Assembly (NCBI GenBank): GCA_964553035.1
Contig: CAZKJH010000038.1
Span: 1-28,513 of the forward strand
Length of the DNA stretch: 28,513 nucleotides
DNA from: JBBQIY01 sp964553035
Lineage (GTDB): Bacteria; Verrucomicrobiota; Kiritimatiellia; RFP12; UBA3636
Direction: 5' to 3'
The translations under genes were made by a program, and so were the position numbers. The notes under the pieces were generated by a model, which was not told the DNA's origin, made no database searches, and worked only from the letters and a program-made list of their open reading frames with translations. Positions 7,369 through 14,239 of this stretch are shown one piece after another (the first letter of the stretch is position 1; every line of letters starts with the position of its first letter).

Positions 7369-8897
7369 TCCAACATCAGGATAATTTTGCAAAACTGACC
7401 AATGGTCAGGCGGTTCCGCTTGAAGTCATTCCAATACTTGCCTTTGAAGATTTTAAGCAGGCAATTCTCGATGGCGTGAGTAGCGGCCAACGGGTGTCGG
7501 CCATGTTCGGAGCTTCAGCCCCGTACGCCGAGACGACAACCCTTTATGTCGTCATGGCCGATGACGAACAGAATCAGCTTCGGGTAGGCCGGACACAAAT
7601 CGAAGGCGATCAATTCCCTTCGCTGACACCCCAGTGCCCCCAAGTCCACCTGTTTGAACGCGAAATTGCCGAACAGTTTGGCTTAAAGCCTGTCGGACAC
7701 CCCTGGCTCAAACCGGTTCGCTATCAGCATTCAACAAGCACTCGTGATGCCTGGGATCGGCCTTCGGATCAAGCAATTCTGCCGGCGGTGTGCGATTTTT
7801 TCCGCGTCGAGGGCGATGAAGTGCATGAGGTGGCGGTCGGCCCAGTCCATGCCGGCATTATTGAACCGGGGCACTTCCGTTTCCAATGCCACGGCGAAAG
7901 CGTGTTTCATCTGGAAATCGCCCTTGGGTTTCAACACCGCGGCGTGGAACAGGCGATGGTTGGCGGACCCAACACGCGATCCATTCATTATGCCGAGACG
8001 CTCGCCGGCGACTCAACAATTGCCCATACCACCGGGTATTGCCAGATTCTGGAAGCGTTGGCCCATTGTCAAAAAACAGCTCATGCCCAGATGCTGCGCG
8101 GCATTGCCCTGGAACTCGAACGCCTGGCAAACCATGTTGGCGATCTTGGGGCAATAGCCGGTGACGTAGGCTTTTTACCCACATCCAGTTATTGCGGCCG
8201 TATCCGCGGGGACTTTCTCAATCTAACCGCGCTACTCTGCGGAAGCCGATTTGGCCGGGGAATGATCCGGCCCGGCGGCGTTGGATTTGACATCGATGAT
8301 AAACTAGCCTCTACTTTTTTAAGCCGTCTGGACAAGATGGAAAAGGAGACGGAGGTGGCAATCAATTTACTCTGGGATACGCCATCGGTTATGGCGCGAC
8401 TCGAGGACACCGGCGTACTGCCAAAACATATTGCCATTGAACTGGGTGTCGTGGGGCCTGCCGCTCGTGCTGCCGGACTGGTTCGCGATATCCGGCAGGA
8501 TCAGCCTCTGGGCATCTTCCGGTTTTCCCAGATTCCGGTTTCCTCCTGCCAAACCGGTGATGCGCTGGGACGCGCTTATATCCGCTGGCTTGAGATTCAA
8601 CGGTCCATCAAATTTATCCGCGAGCAGATTACAACAATCCCAGAAGTTGCCCCCAGAGTCAACGTCGGCGAACTTTCGCCGGATAGTTTTGCCGTCACCC
8701 TTAACGAAGGTTGGCGGGGCGAAGTATGCCATCTGGCGATTACCAATCATCAAGGTCGCTTTGCCCGTTATAAGATTGTCGATCCCTCGTTCCACAACTG
8801 GCCTGCGCTGGCGTATGCCTTGCGTGATCAGGAGATTTCAGACTTTCCACTCATTAACAAGAGTTTTAATCTATCCTATTGCGGACATGACTTATGA
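7365..8897 (+). CDS. hyfG: HyfG-like large subunit (NuoC-NuoD fusion) lacking all four NiFe-binding cysteines
   Basis: A fusion of a NuoC-like domain (about 1-140, with EREIAEQFGLKPVGHPWLKPVRY near 98-120) and a NuoD/[NiFe]-large-subunit domain (about 155-510, starting AVGPVHAGIIEPGHFRF). Hydrogenases of this family bind nickel through RxCGxC and a C-terminal DPCxxC. Here the first site reads ETLAGDSTIAH (211-221), with Ala214 and Ser217 at the cysteine positions. The C-terminus reads FNLSYCGHDL (501-510) with Ser504 and Gly507 there; Cys506 is out of register. The protein ends without the C-terminal extension that is cleaved in true hydrogenases. It therefore cannot hold a standard NiFe centre and resembles the Ehr group, known in several bacterial phyla. 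No hyp maturation genes are in view. Its redox substrate is unknown. Confidence 0.9.
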   Translation: MIQHQDNFAKLTNGQAVPLEVIPILAFEDFKQAILDGVSSGQRVSAMFGASAPYAETTTLYVVMADDEQNQLRVGRTQIEGDQFPSLTPQCPQVHLFEREIAEQFGLKPVGHPWLKPVRYQHSTSTRDAWDRPSDQAILPAVCDFFRVEGDEVHEVAVGPVHAGIIEPGHFRFQCHGESVFHLEIALGFQHRGVEQAMVGGPNTRSIHYAETLAGDSTIAHTTGYCQILEALAHCQKTAHAQMLRGIALELERLANHVGDLGAIAGDVGFLPTSSYCGRIRGDFLNLTALLCGSRFGRGMIRPGGVGFDIDDKLASTFLSRLDKMEKETEVAINLLWDTPSVMARLEDTGVLPKHIAIELGVVGPAARAAGLVRDIRQDQPLGIFRFSQIPVSSCQTGDALGRAYIRWLEIQRSIKFIREQITTIPEVAPRVNVGELSPDSFAVTLNEGWRGEVCHLAITNHQGRFARYKIVDPSFHNWPALAYALRDQEISDFPLINKSFNLSYCGHDL

Positions 8898-8946
8898 ACA
8901 TCGATACGATAATTTCCGTGCCGCCGAAAGCAGATAGGGAACCACC

Positions 8947-9723
8947 ATGCTTGAAATAATTCTCGCCCGATTGCAGCAAGGGCACCAGACATTTAAATAC
9001 CCCGACGGACCGCCACCGAAGTTATCCGACCGCTTCCGAGGCTACCCCGTACTCGATCCGGACAAATGCCGCCATGCCTCGAATGCCTGTCACGCCTGCG
9101 TAGAGGTCTGTCCGACAGGGGCGATAACGATCAACAACAATCAACCCGTCATCGACATGGGAAAATGTCTTTTCTGTGCCGACTGCGCCAAGGCCTGCCC
9201 GGAACATTCCATCACGTTTTCGGGCAACTATCAACTGGCGGCCCGTCATCATCAGGATCTGATTGTGAATGGCAATCAGGCCGCTCCATCCCGTGATGAT
9301 GCCCTGAATAAAGATTTGCGAAAGTTGTATGGCCGATCATTAAAATTGCGACAGGTCAGTGCCGGCGGATGCAATGCCTGTGAAGCCGATACCAATGTTC
9401 TCAACACCCTGGCATGGGACCTGAGCCGATTTGGAATCCAGTTCGTCGCTTCGCCGCGCCATGCCGACGGACTGCTGGTCACCGGACCCGTAACGCAGAA
9501 TATGAAATCCGCCCTGCTGAAAACATACGCAGCTATGGCCTCGCCAAAAATCGTCATCGTTGTCGGTGCCTGCGCAATCTCCGGCGGACCCTACATCAAC
9601 CACGAAGAAACGTGCAACGGCGTTGCCGACATCCTGCCCGTCAATCTTTTCATCCCCGGCTGTCCCCCACACCCCCTGACTATCCTCGACGGCCTCCTCC
9701 GCCTGCTGGGAAGAGGAGAATGA
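8947..9723 (+). CDS. hyfI: Fused HyfH-HyfI-like FeS subunit (2x[4Fe-4S] ferredoxin domain + NuoB-like small subunit)
   Basis: Electron-relay subunit on the cytoplasmic side of the complex. Residues about 35-100 form a two-cluster ferredoxin domain. The first site is unusual, with Cys41-x6-Cys48-x2-Cys51-x3-Cys55-Pro; the second is canonical (Cys74, 77, 80, 84). Residues about 130-258 are the NuoB/HyfI domain, whose cluster ligands Cys142 and Cys145 (GCNACE), Cys209 (GACAISGG) and Cys239 (PGCPPHP) are all present. The CxxC form, in place of the tandem CC of NuoB, is hydrogenase-like. In E. coli these two parts are separate proteins (HyfH and HyfI), so this is a fusion of 258 residues. AGGGA precedes the start by 7-8 nt. 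There is a 49-nt gap after hyfG, the only real gap in the operon. Confidence 0.9.
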   Translation: MLEIILARLQQGHQTFKYPDGPPPKLSDRFRGYPVLDPDKCRHASNACHACVEVCPTGAITINNNQPVIDMGKCLFCADCAKACPEHSITFSGNYQLAARHHQDLIVNGNQAAPSRDDALNKDLRKLYGRSLKLRQVSAGGCNACEADTNVLNTLAWDLSRFGIQFVASPRHADGLLVTGPVTQNMKSALLKTYAAMASPKIVIVVGACAISGGPYINHEETCNGVADILPVNLFIPGCPPHPLTILDGLLRLLGRGE

Positions 9724-9840
9724 GACGAAATAGAGAACTGGCAGGTATAAGAGCCCGCGCAGCTTTTAAGTCCTCCCTTGCCTGCTCAAGGAACGGATCC
9801 GACCAATCTCGTGGAGTGACACCCACCTCACCATAATCTT
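9724..9840 (-). pseudogene. Truncated HEPN-like domain fragment
   Basis: On the minus strand the frame here reads TPRDWSDPFLEQAREDLKAA followed by RALIPASSLF. This resembles the first helix of HEPN-domain proteins, which typically start with a Trp, then QAxxDLxAA and a hydrophobic stretch. The match stops where the frame runs into the 3' end of the hyf operon, and no catalytic RxxxxH follows. Reading on into hyfI gives low-complexity nonsense. I read it as the decayed 5' end of a HEPN gene cut at the operon boundary. The similarity is short and by eye, so a chance match is possible. Confidence 0.35.
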
Positions 9841-9994
9841 GAAAACTGGGTGAACGGTTAGCTCCTCCTTTCCTGCTCTCTAAGTTACAGAATCTTCCCA
9901 GATTTCCAATCACGGCTAAATGGAAGAGCAGCGACTCGTGATTGCACTCCGTGCGCTTACCGCCATCCCGTGAATGTATTAAGGAAGAAGAAAA

Positions 9995-10981
9995 CTAGGA
10001 GTTGAGGGTTGATTCCAGTTCTGCAAGTCGAATTAAAATGTCATCAAAACTTGGAACTTCTCCAAACAACATGGTTCTCATAGCCTTATAATCCGCAGCC
10101 AATACGGCCCGATTGTAGGTGGGGGGGATCAGTTTTACCGTGCCGATCACGGCCGTTTCGTAGCTGGCCCACGCGCAATGGTAGAAATTCATTTTGAAAC
10201 GTACCACGTCGTCAAGAAGTTCACGGTTCTGCAGCGCGTGATCTTTGATAGGCATGGCAGCCATGCAATATAAGTCATAATAGTGACGGGAGTAGCGGGG
10301 CAGAATCGCTCTGTGCTGTTCTCGGTGTGCCTCTTGGTGGAGAATTGTGACTTTGTCCCAGAACGTGCGTTCGGCTTTGATTGTAGGGATTCTCGTGGAC
10401 GGTTTTTCGAATTTATCTGGGAAACATTCTGCTGCATAAGGTGTAATCGGTCGCGGTTCCTGTGGAAACCAGTTTGAAACAGGGCCGATCTCAGGTTTGA
10501 CTTGCGGTAAGATCCCAATAGTCAAAAAAGCTTTTGGATAGTGAATAAAAACATCCTGTCCCTTAGAAGTGACGTTTATTGCCAATGGTGTGCGGGCAGT
10601 TAAATCTATAAAGACTTGTGGGACGAATCTGGTTTTCAGAAAGACCGTGCATTGTTCATTAGCTTTTTTACAGAAGGCAGAACGTTTGCTGTTGCTCTCT
10701 TGATTCCACGGTTCTTCGCGGGTGTGTCCAAGTAACGTCCAGTCCAAAACCAGGTCAATATCTTCAGAGAAACGCTGTATAGCTCCATACGCTTTAGATA
10801 GGCTAGTGCCGCCTTTGAAGGCCAGCTTATCTTTCCACGGACTTTCATGGAAAAGATAGTCTAAAGTCCAGCAGACCCAGAAGTCTTTTTCAATGACAGC
10901 TTCATTGACGCGCATTCGCTCGGCGGTGGCGCGGAAGAGGTCTCGGCGGTCGTGTTCCGACAATCGGGCAATTTTAAGCAT
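9995..10981 (-). CDS. abiEii: AbiEii/AbiGii-family nucleotidyltransferase toxin
   Basis: Toxin of a type IV AbiE toxin-antitoxin system; such proteins are DNA polymerase beta-fold nucleotidyltransferases, and relatives modify tRNA acceptor ends. The frame is open to 11062, but the ATG at 10981 is preferred: it overlaps the antitoxin stop (ATGCTTAA) and gives 328 residues beginning MLKIARLSEHDRRDLF. Family motifs are KDFWVCWTLDYLF near 34-46, FKGGTSLSKAYG then RFSEDIDLV (the GS-x9/10-[DE]xD metal site), ERTFWDKVTILHQEAHR, and RHYYDLYCM. All look intact, so the toxin is probably active. It is the second gene of a two-gene operon with the antitoxin, as in known abiE loci, and is an accessory defence module inserted between housekeeping genes. 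Confidence 0.88.
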   Translation of the reverse strand: MLKIARLSEHDRRDLFRATAERMRVNEAVIEKDFWVCWTLDYLFHESPWKDKLAFKGGTSLSKAYGAIQRFSEDIDLVLDWTLLGHTREEPWNQESNSKRSAFCKKANEQCTVFLKTRFVPQVFIDLTARTPLAINVTSKGQDVFIHYPKAFLTIGILPQVKPEIGPVSNWFPQEPRPITPYAAECFPDKFEKPSTRIPTIKAERTFWDKVTILHQEAHREQHRAILPRYSRHYYDLYCMAAMPIKDHALQNRELLDDVVRFKMNFYHCAWASYETAVIGTVKLIPPTYNRAVLAADYKAMRTMLFGEVPSFDDILIRLAELESTLNS

Positions 10982-11597
10982 GGGTGCGATCCTTTTCTGC
11001 TGCAAGCCGTTTGAGAGCCGCATAAACCCATGCGGTGACGTACTGGGCTTCGCGGACTGCACGGTCTAAAACCTTCGCATCCATCTTTTCGCACATCAAG
11101 GTGAGTACGTTATCGTCGATGTGGTCTTGACCTAGCGTTTTCAGAGCCTGAACAAGCAACGCTGTTTCGTACGACAGGGAGGTGATCTCTTTGTTTGTCC
11201 GATGTTTGAACACAAGCTCTCCGCTTGGCCAGAAAATTTTCTTTGTCGGGCCATCGCTCAAATACTGCCATTGGGCCGGAACCTGTGTGGACACCCCGAG
11301 AAGATTAAGGGCCGTGTTGCCTTCCGGCTGGATGATCCAGCCGTGCGCACGAGCGATGGCTCTAGCAACCGCATCCAAACTGGGGCTGGCCAGTGCATTC
11401 ATAAAATGGCTAAATTCAGGATATTCGTAAACACCACGCAATAAGCGTCGGATCGTTCCCTTAACCGTTAGACGGCGGAGGGTTGTCTTGATATTGTCAC
11501 GGCTCGCCAAATCTTGGAAATCTTTTGGAGTAAACACGCTACCCATACCATTTTTATAAATTCGTGCAAGTATCTTGTCTGCTTGAACTTGTGACAT
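10974..11597 (-). CDS. abiEi: AbiEi-family antitoxin / DUF6088 protein
   Basis: Antitoxin partner of the nucleotidyltransferase toxin downstream, expected to neutralise it without direct binding (type IV) and to repress its own promoter. The 207-residue protein starts with a winged helix-turn-helix (about 1-60: SVFTPKDFQDL then TLRRLTVKGTIRRLLRGVYEYP). The rest is the domain seen in DUF6088/AbiEi proteins (HGWIIQPEGNTALNLLGVSTQVP, then KKIFWPSGELVFKHR). AAAGGATAT lies about 8 nt before the ATG at 11597. The stop overlaps the toxin start by 8 bp. A strong sigma-70-type promoter with an overlapping imperfect palindrome sits just upstream. Confidence 0.85.
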   Translation of the reverse strand: MSQVQADKILARIYKNGMGSVFTPKDFQDLASRDNIKTTLRRLTVKGTIRRLLRGVYEYPEFSHFMNALASPSLDAVARAIARAHGWIIQPEGNTALNLLGVSTQVPAQWQYLSDGPTKKIFWPSGELVFKHRTNKEITSLSYETALLVQALKTLGQDHIDDNVLTLMCEKMDAKVLDRAVREAQYVTAWVYAALKRLAAEKDRTHA

Positions 11598-11621
11598 CTG
11601 ATATCCTTTGTTTTGTCACCA

Positions 11622-11650
11622 ATAATAGGTATTTTTAGAAACAATGTCAA
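11622..11650 (-). promoter_or_regulatory. Sigma-70 promoter and possible autoregulatory operator of abiEi-abiEii
   Basis: On the minus strand TTGACA (11650-11645) and TATTAT (11627-11622) are separated by exactly 17 bp, close to consensus. The -10 lies in an imperfect palindrome, ACCTATTATTGGT (about 11619-11631), which could be the site where the antitoxin HTH represses transcription. The predicted start is about 20 nt before the abiEi ATG. Confidence 0.7.
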
Positions 11651-11742
11651 TAGATAATTAAATCTCCGAAGGCTCCATATTCTTGATAGGATTTGAACTC
11701 ATCCAATTGCCTCCACGTAGTGCTGGAGCAGGGAGAATGAGA

Positions 11743-11770
11743 AGTGTGTAGTGCGAAGTGCGTAGTTGGG
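11743..11770. repeat. Heptamer tandem repeat, four units
   Basis: AGTGTGT, AGTGCGA, AGTGCGT and AGTTGGG follow each other with an exact 7-bp period. The same AGT-initial heptamer pattern recurs at 18380-18400 and 19524-19551, always at or after the 3' end of a gene. The function is unknown. Confidence 0.65.
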
Positions 11771-11819
11771 ACTTGACAACCCCAGGCCCCTTTTAGCGAA
11801 TGAAATTCCGGGTGAGATT

Positions 11820-12083
11820 TCAGGTTGATTCCTTTGCATACTCGGACTTGTCCGACCAAAGGAGCGGGGGTTTTCCAACTCCCGTCGTATCGGGCACAGA
11901 AATGTCCCCGTGCCGTTGATACTCGCCACCATTCTTGCCAGCAGTTGGGTCTACCGACTCGATCTCTTTGCCGCGTTGACGCGTGTCGCGACGCACCAGG
12001 ATGGGCACCAAAATAACAGCAACAAGGCCACCGAACATTCCTCCACTAACCAATGCGTGCGGTATGAATATTCTCCAATCCAT
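11820..12083 (-). CDS. Possible small membrane protein
   Basis: I do not recognise this 87-codon frame. It has a good Shine-Dalgarno-like AAAGGA about 8 nt before the ATG. The first 30 residues contain one convincing hydrophobic helix (IPHALVSGGMFGGLVAVILV) followed by the positive stretch RRDTRQR, as expected for a one-pass protein with its C-terminus inside. The second half is polar, has no family look, and overlaps an inverted-repeat sequence, so the original 3' end may have been replaced. It could also be a chance frame. Confidence 0.35.
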   Translation of the reverse strand: MDWRIFIPHALVSGGMFGGLVAVILVPILVRRDTRQRGKEIESVDPTAGKNGGEYQRHGDISVPDTTGVGKPPLLWSDKSEYAKEST

Positions 12084-12251
12084 ATTCGTTTCCTTTCATC
12101 ATTCGTTTCCCTAAGATCAACAGACTGTATTCGTTGCCATCCATCTCAGCTACATTCGGAAGATTCCCAATTTTGATCCTCCCGTTTTCAAGTGGACAAA
12201 AAAAACCATTTAAGGTAGTGTATGAAACCAATTTTCCGCTCTTTTAATTCC

Positions 12252-12266
12252 TCGGGATCGTCCCGA
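12252..12266. promoter_or_regulatory. Perfect 6-bp inverted repeat upstream of aconitase
   Basis: TCGGGA, spacer TCG and TCCCGA form a perfect palindrome that ends 23 nt before the aconitase ATG. It is followed by TACAAT at 12274-12279, a possible -10 box with no clear -35. It resembles the palindrome at 1200-1214 and could be an operator for the same factor. Confidence 0.35.
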
Positions 12267-12289
12267 AAACCTGTACAATAGGCAACACG

Positions 12290-14227
12290 ATGAACGTTAC
12301 CGAAAAAATCCTTTCTAGTCATTTAATCTCCGGCAGTTTGAAGCCTGGGTCTGAGATCGCCATCAAAATTGATCAGACGCTCACGCAGGATGCCACGGGA
12401 ACCATGGCTTTTCTGCAATTCGAAAGCATGGGTATCCCTAAAGTTAAAACCGAACTTTCGGTCAGCTACGTGGATCACAACACGGTACAGGTTGGTTTTG
12501 AAAATGCAGACGATCATGCGTACCTGCAGTCGGTTGCCAAAAAATATGGCGTGATCTACTCACGCGCTGGCAATGGCATCTGCCATCAGCTTCATCTGGA
12601 ACGCTTCGGTGTTCCTGGCAAGACGCTCATCGGCTCTGACTCCCACACGCCAACGGGCGGTGGTATCGGCATGATCGCGATCGGCGCAGGCGGACTCGAC
12701 GTCGCGGTGGCGATGGGTGGCGGGGCGTTCTACCTGTCCTCACCCAAGGTCATAAAGATCAATCTGACTGGCAAACTCCGTCCCGGCGTTTCCGCTAAAG
12801 ACATCATTCTCAAAGTGCTCGAACACTACGGATCCTCTGGAAATGTCGGCAAAATTATGGAATATGCTGGCGAGGGTCTTGCCATGCTCGATGTGCCATC
12901 GCGCGCTACCATCACGAACATGGGCACCGAACTGGGTGTCACCACATCCGTTTTTCCAAGTGATGACGTCACGCGTCGATTCCTCGCCGCACAAGGCCGT
13001 GAATCTGACTGGAAGGAAATCATCGCAGATGCCGATGCAACCTACGACAGCGTATTCAACATCGATCTTTCGACCTTGATCCCCATGGTTGCTTGTCCAC
13101 ATAACCCCGGGAACATTGCCACCGTTGCTTCCCTCGCGGGCATGAAGGTCGATCAAGTTCTCTTCGGCTCCTGTACTAACTCCTCTTACCGCGACTTGAA
13201 GACGGTCGCGCTTCTCCTCAAGGGAAAGAAAGTGAGCCCAGAGGTGTCGGTCGGTGTTGCACCGGGATCTCGTCAAGTGGTGATGGAACTCGCTCGCGAA
13301 GGGCTTCTCGGCGAACTGGTCTTTTCTGGCGTTCGTATTCTCGAAAATGCCTGCGGCTTTTGCATTGGCAACCATCAATCACCAGGAACCAACGCGGTAT
13401 CGCTCCGCACCAGCAACCGGAACTTCGAAGGACGCTCTGGCACGAAATCGGCGAAGGTCTATCTGGTCAGCCCCGAGACCGCTGCCGCCGCCGCGCTCAC
13501 TGGGTTCATTACCGACCCCACGAGCGTCGAGACAGTCTCAGGAATCGAGATTCCTGAAAAGTTCATGATTGACGACTCGATGTTCCTCTTCCGCGAAACA
13601 GCCTCGAAGGGTGTTCCGGAAACGGAGATCCTCCGAGGACCCAACATCGGCACGGTGCCAGCAGGCAACCCGCTACCCAACACAATGGTAGCCAAGGCGA
13701 CGATCAAAGTGGGAGACAACATTACCACCGACCATATCATGCCAGCCGGTCCACGCCTGAAATTCCGGTCAAATATTCCCGTTTATTCGAAATTCGTTTT
13801 TGAACCGTGTGCGGCAAATTTCTATGAAGCCGCCACAAGCAACCGTGAAGCGGGCATTGCCAATGTCATCCTTGCGGGCGAAAGCTATGGGCAGGGATCG
13901 AGTCGTGAACATGCCGCCCTGTGTCCCATGTATCTCGGTGTACGCGCCTTGATCGCCAAAAGCGTCGAGCGCATTCACTACGCCAACCTGATTAACTTCG
14001 GCATTGTGCCGTTCACCTTCGCAGACCCGTCCGACTACAACCGCATCGATGAGGGCGATGCGCTTACGTTCAACGGTCTCACCGATGCCATTAACGGCAA
14101 TGGCAGACTTACCGTCTTGAATACCACCAAGGGAACCTCCTTTGAAGTCAAAACCACGTTGACAGACCGGCAAAAAGCCGTCGTCACGGCCGGTGGACTG
14201 ATGAACTACATCGCTTCGCAGAATTGA
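12290..14227 (+). CDS. Aconitate hydratase (aconitase)
   Basis: Interconverts citrate and isocitrate through cis-aconitate in the TCA cycle; cytosolic [4Fe-4S] enzyme. The 645-residue protein is the short monomeric type. Cluster ligands are Cys295 (GSCTNSS), Cys355 and Cys358 (ENACGFCIGNH). Also seen are the substrate loop GSDSHTPTGGGIGMIA near 115-130, the swivel-domain start GDNITTDHIMPAGPRLKFRS near 476-495, and ESYGQGSSREHAA near 531-543. The related isopropylmalate and homoaconitate enzymes are less likely because length and motifs match bacterial aconitases. The start ATG at 12290 has a weak ribosome site; a possible -10 box lies only about 11 nt before it, so the leader may be very short. 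An rRNA methyltransferase gene starts 12 nt downstream. Confidence 0.93.
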   Translation: MNVTEKILSSHLISGSLKPGSEIAIKIDQTLTQDATGTMAFLQFESMGIPKVKTELSVSYVDHNTVQVGFENADDHAYLQSVAKKYGVIYSRAGNGICHQLHLERFGVPGKTLIGSDSHTPTGGGIGMIAIGAGGLDVAVAMGGGAFYLSSPKVIKINLTGKLRPGVSAKDIILKVLEHYGSSGNVGKIMEYAGEGLAMLDVPSRATITNMGTELGVTTSVFPSDDVTRRFLAAQGRESDWKEIIADADATYDSVFNIDLSTLIPMVACPHNPGNIATVASLAGMKVDQVLFGSCTNSSYRDLKTVALLLKGKKVSPEVSVGVAPGSRQVVMELAREGLLGELVFSGVRILENACGFCIGNHQSPGTNAVSLRTSNRNFEGRSGTKSAKVYLVSPETAAAAALTGFITDPTSVETVSGIEIPEKFMIDDSMFLFRETASKGVPETEILRGPNIGTVPAGNPLPNTMVAKATIKVGDNITTDHIMPAGPRLKFRSNIPVYSKFVFEPCAANFYEAATSNREAGIANVILAGESYGQGSSREHAALCPMYLGVRALIAKSVERIHYANLINFGIVPFTFADPSDYNRIDEGDALTFNGLTDAINGNGRLTVLNTTKGTSFEVKTTLTDRQKAVVTAGGLMNYIASQN

Positions 14228-14239
14228 GATCCTAACACT

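Larger units (their letters stand above)
11651..12289. other. Repeat-bearing intergenic region between abiE and aconitase
   Basis: Just over 0.6 kb with no confident gene. It holds a four-unit heptamer repeat (11743-11770) and one possible small membrane protein on the minus strand (11820-12083). It also has an interrupted inverted repeat GGCAC-N12-GTGCC (11893-11914) and the palindrome before aconitase (12252-12266). The rest shows no recognisable coding or RNA feature. It may be an eroded insertion. Confidence 0.5.

Noticed and set aside
6813..7490. Minus-strand open frame (225 codons) across the hyfF/hyfG junction
   Set aside because: It is antisense to two well-supported genes, rich in Arg, Pro and Thr as expected of a shadow frame, with no domain.
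8894..8959. A 21-codon frame (start 8894) overlapping the hyfG stop as ATGA
   Set aside because: The overlap copies the coupling style of the operon, but the product (MNIDTIISVPPKADREPPCLK) matches nothing and runs into the next gene in another frame. It may be a trace of a lost gene start.
10982..11062. Longer start for the AbiEii toxin at 11062
   Set aside because: It lies well inside the antitoxin gene. The ATG at 10981 gives the normal family N-terminus and a tight 8-bp overlap.
12046..12231. 61-codon minus-strand frame before aconitase
   Set aside because: It overlaps the better-supported small membrane frame and has no recognisable domain or membrane segment.
11651..12289. Possible intact insertion sequence or transposase in the gap
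   Set aside because: No transposase frame, no matched terminal inverted repeats and no target-site duplication could be seen; only short inverted repeats and heptamers are present.
12740..13378. Long minus-strand open frame (212 codons) inside the aconitase gene
   Set aside because: It is a shadow of a strongly supported gene; its composition reflects the reverse complement of aconitase codons and no domain is seen.
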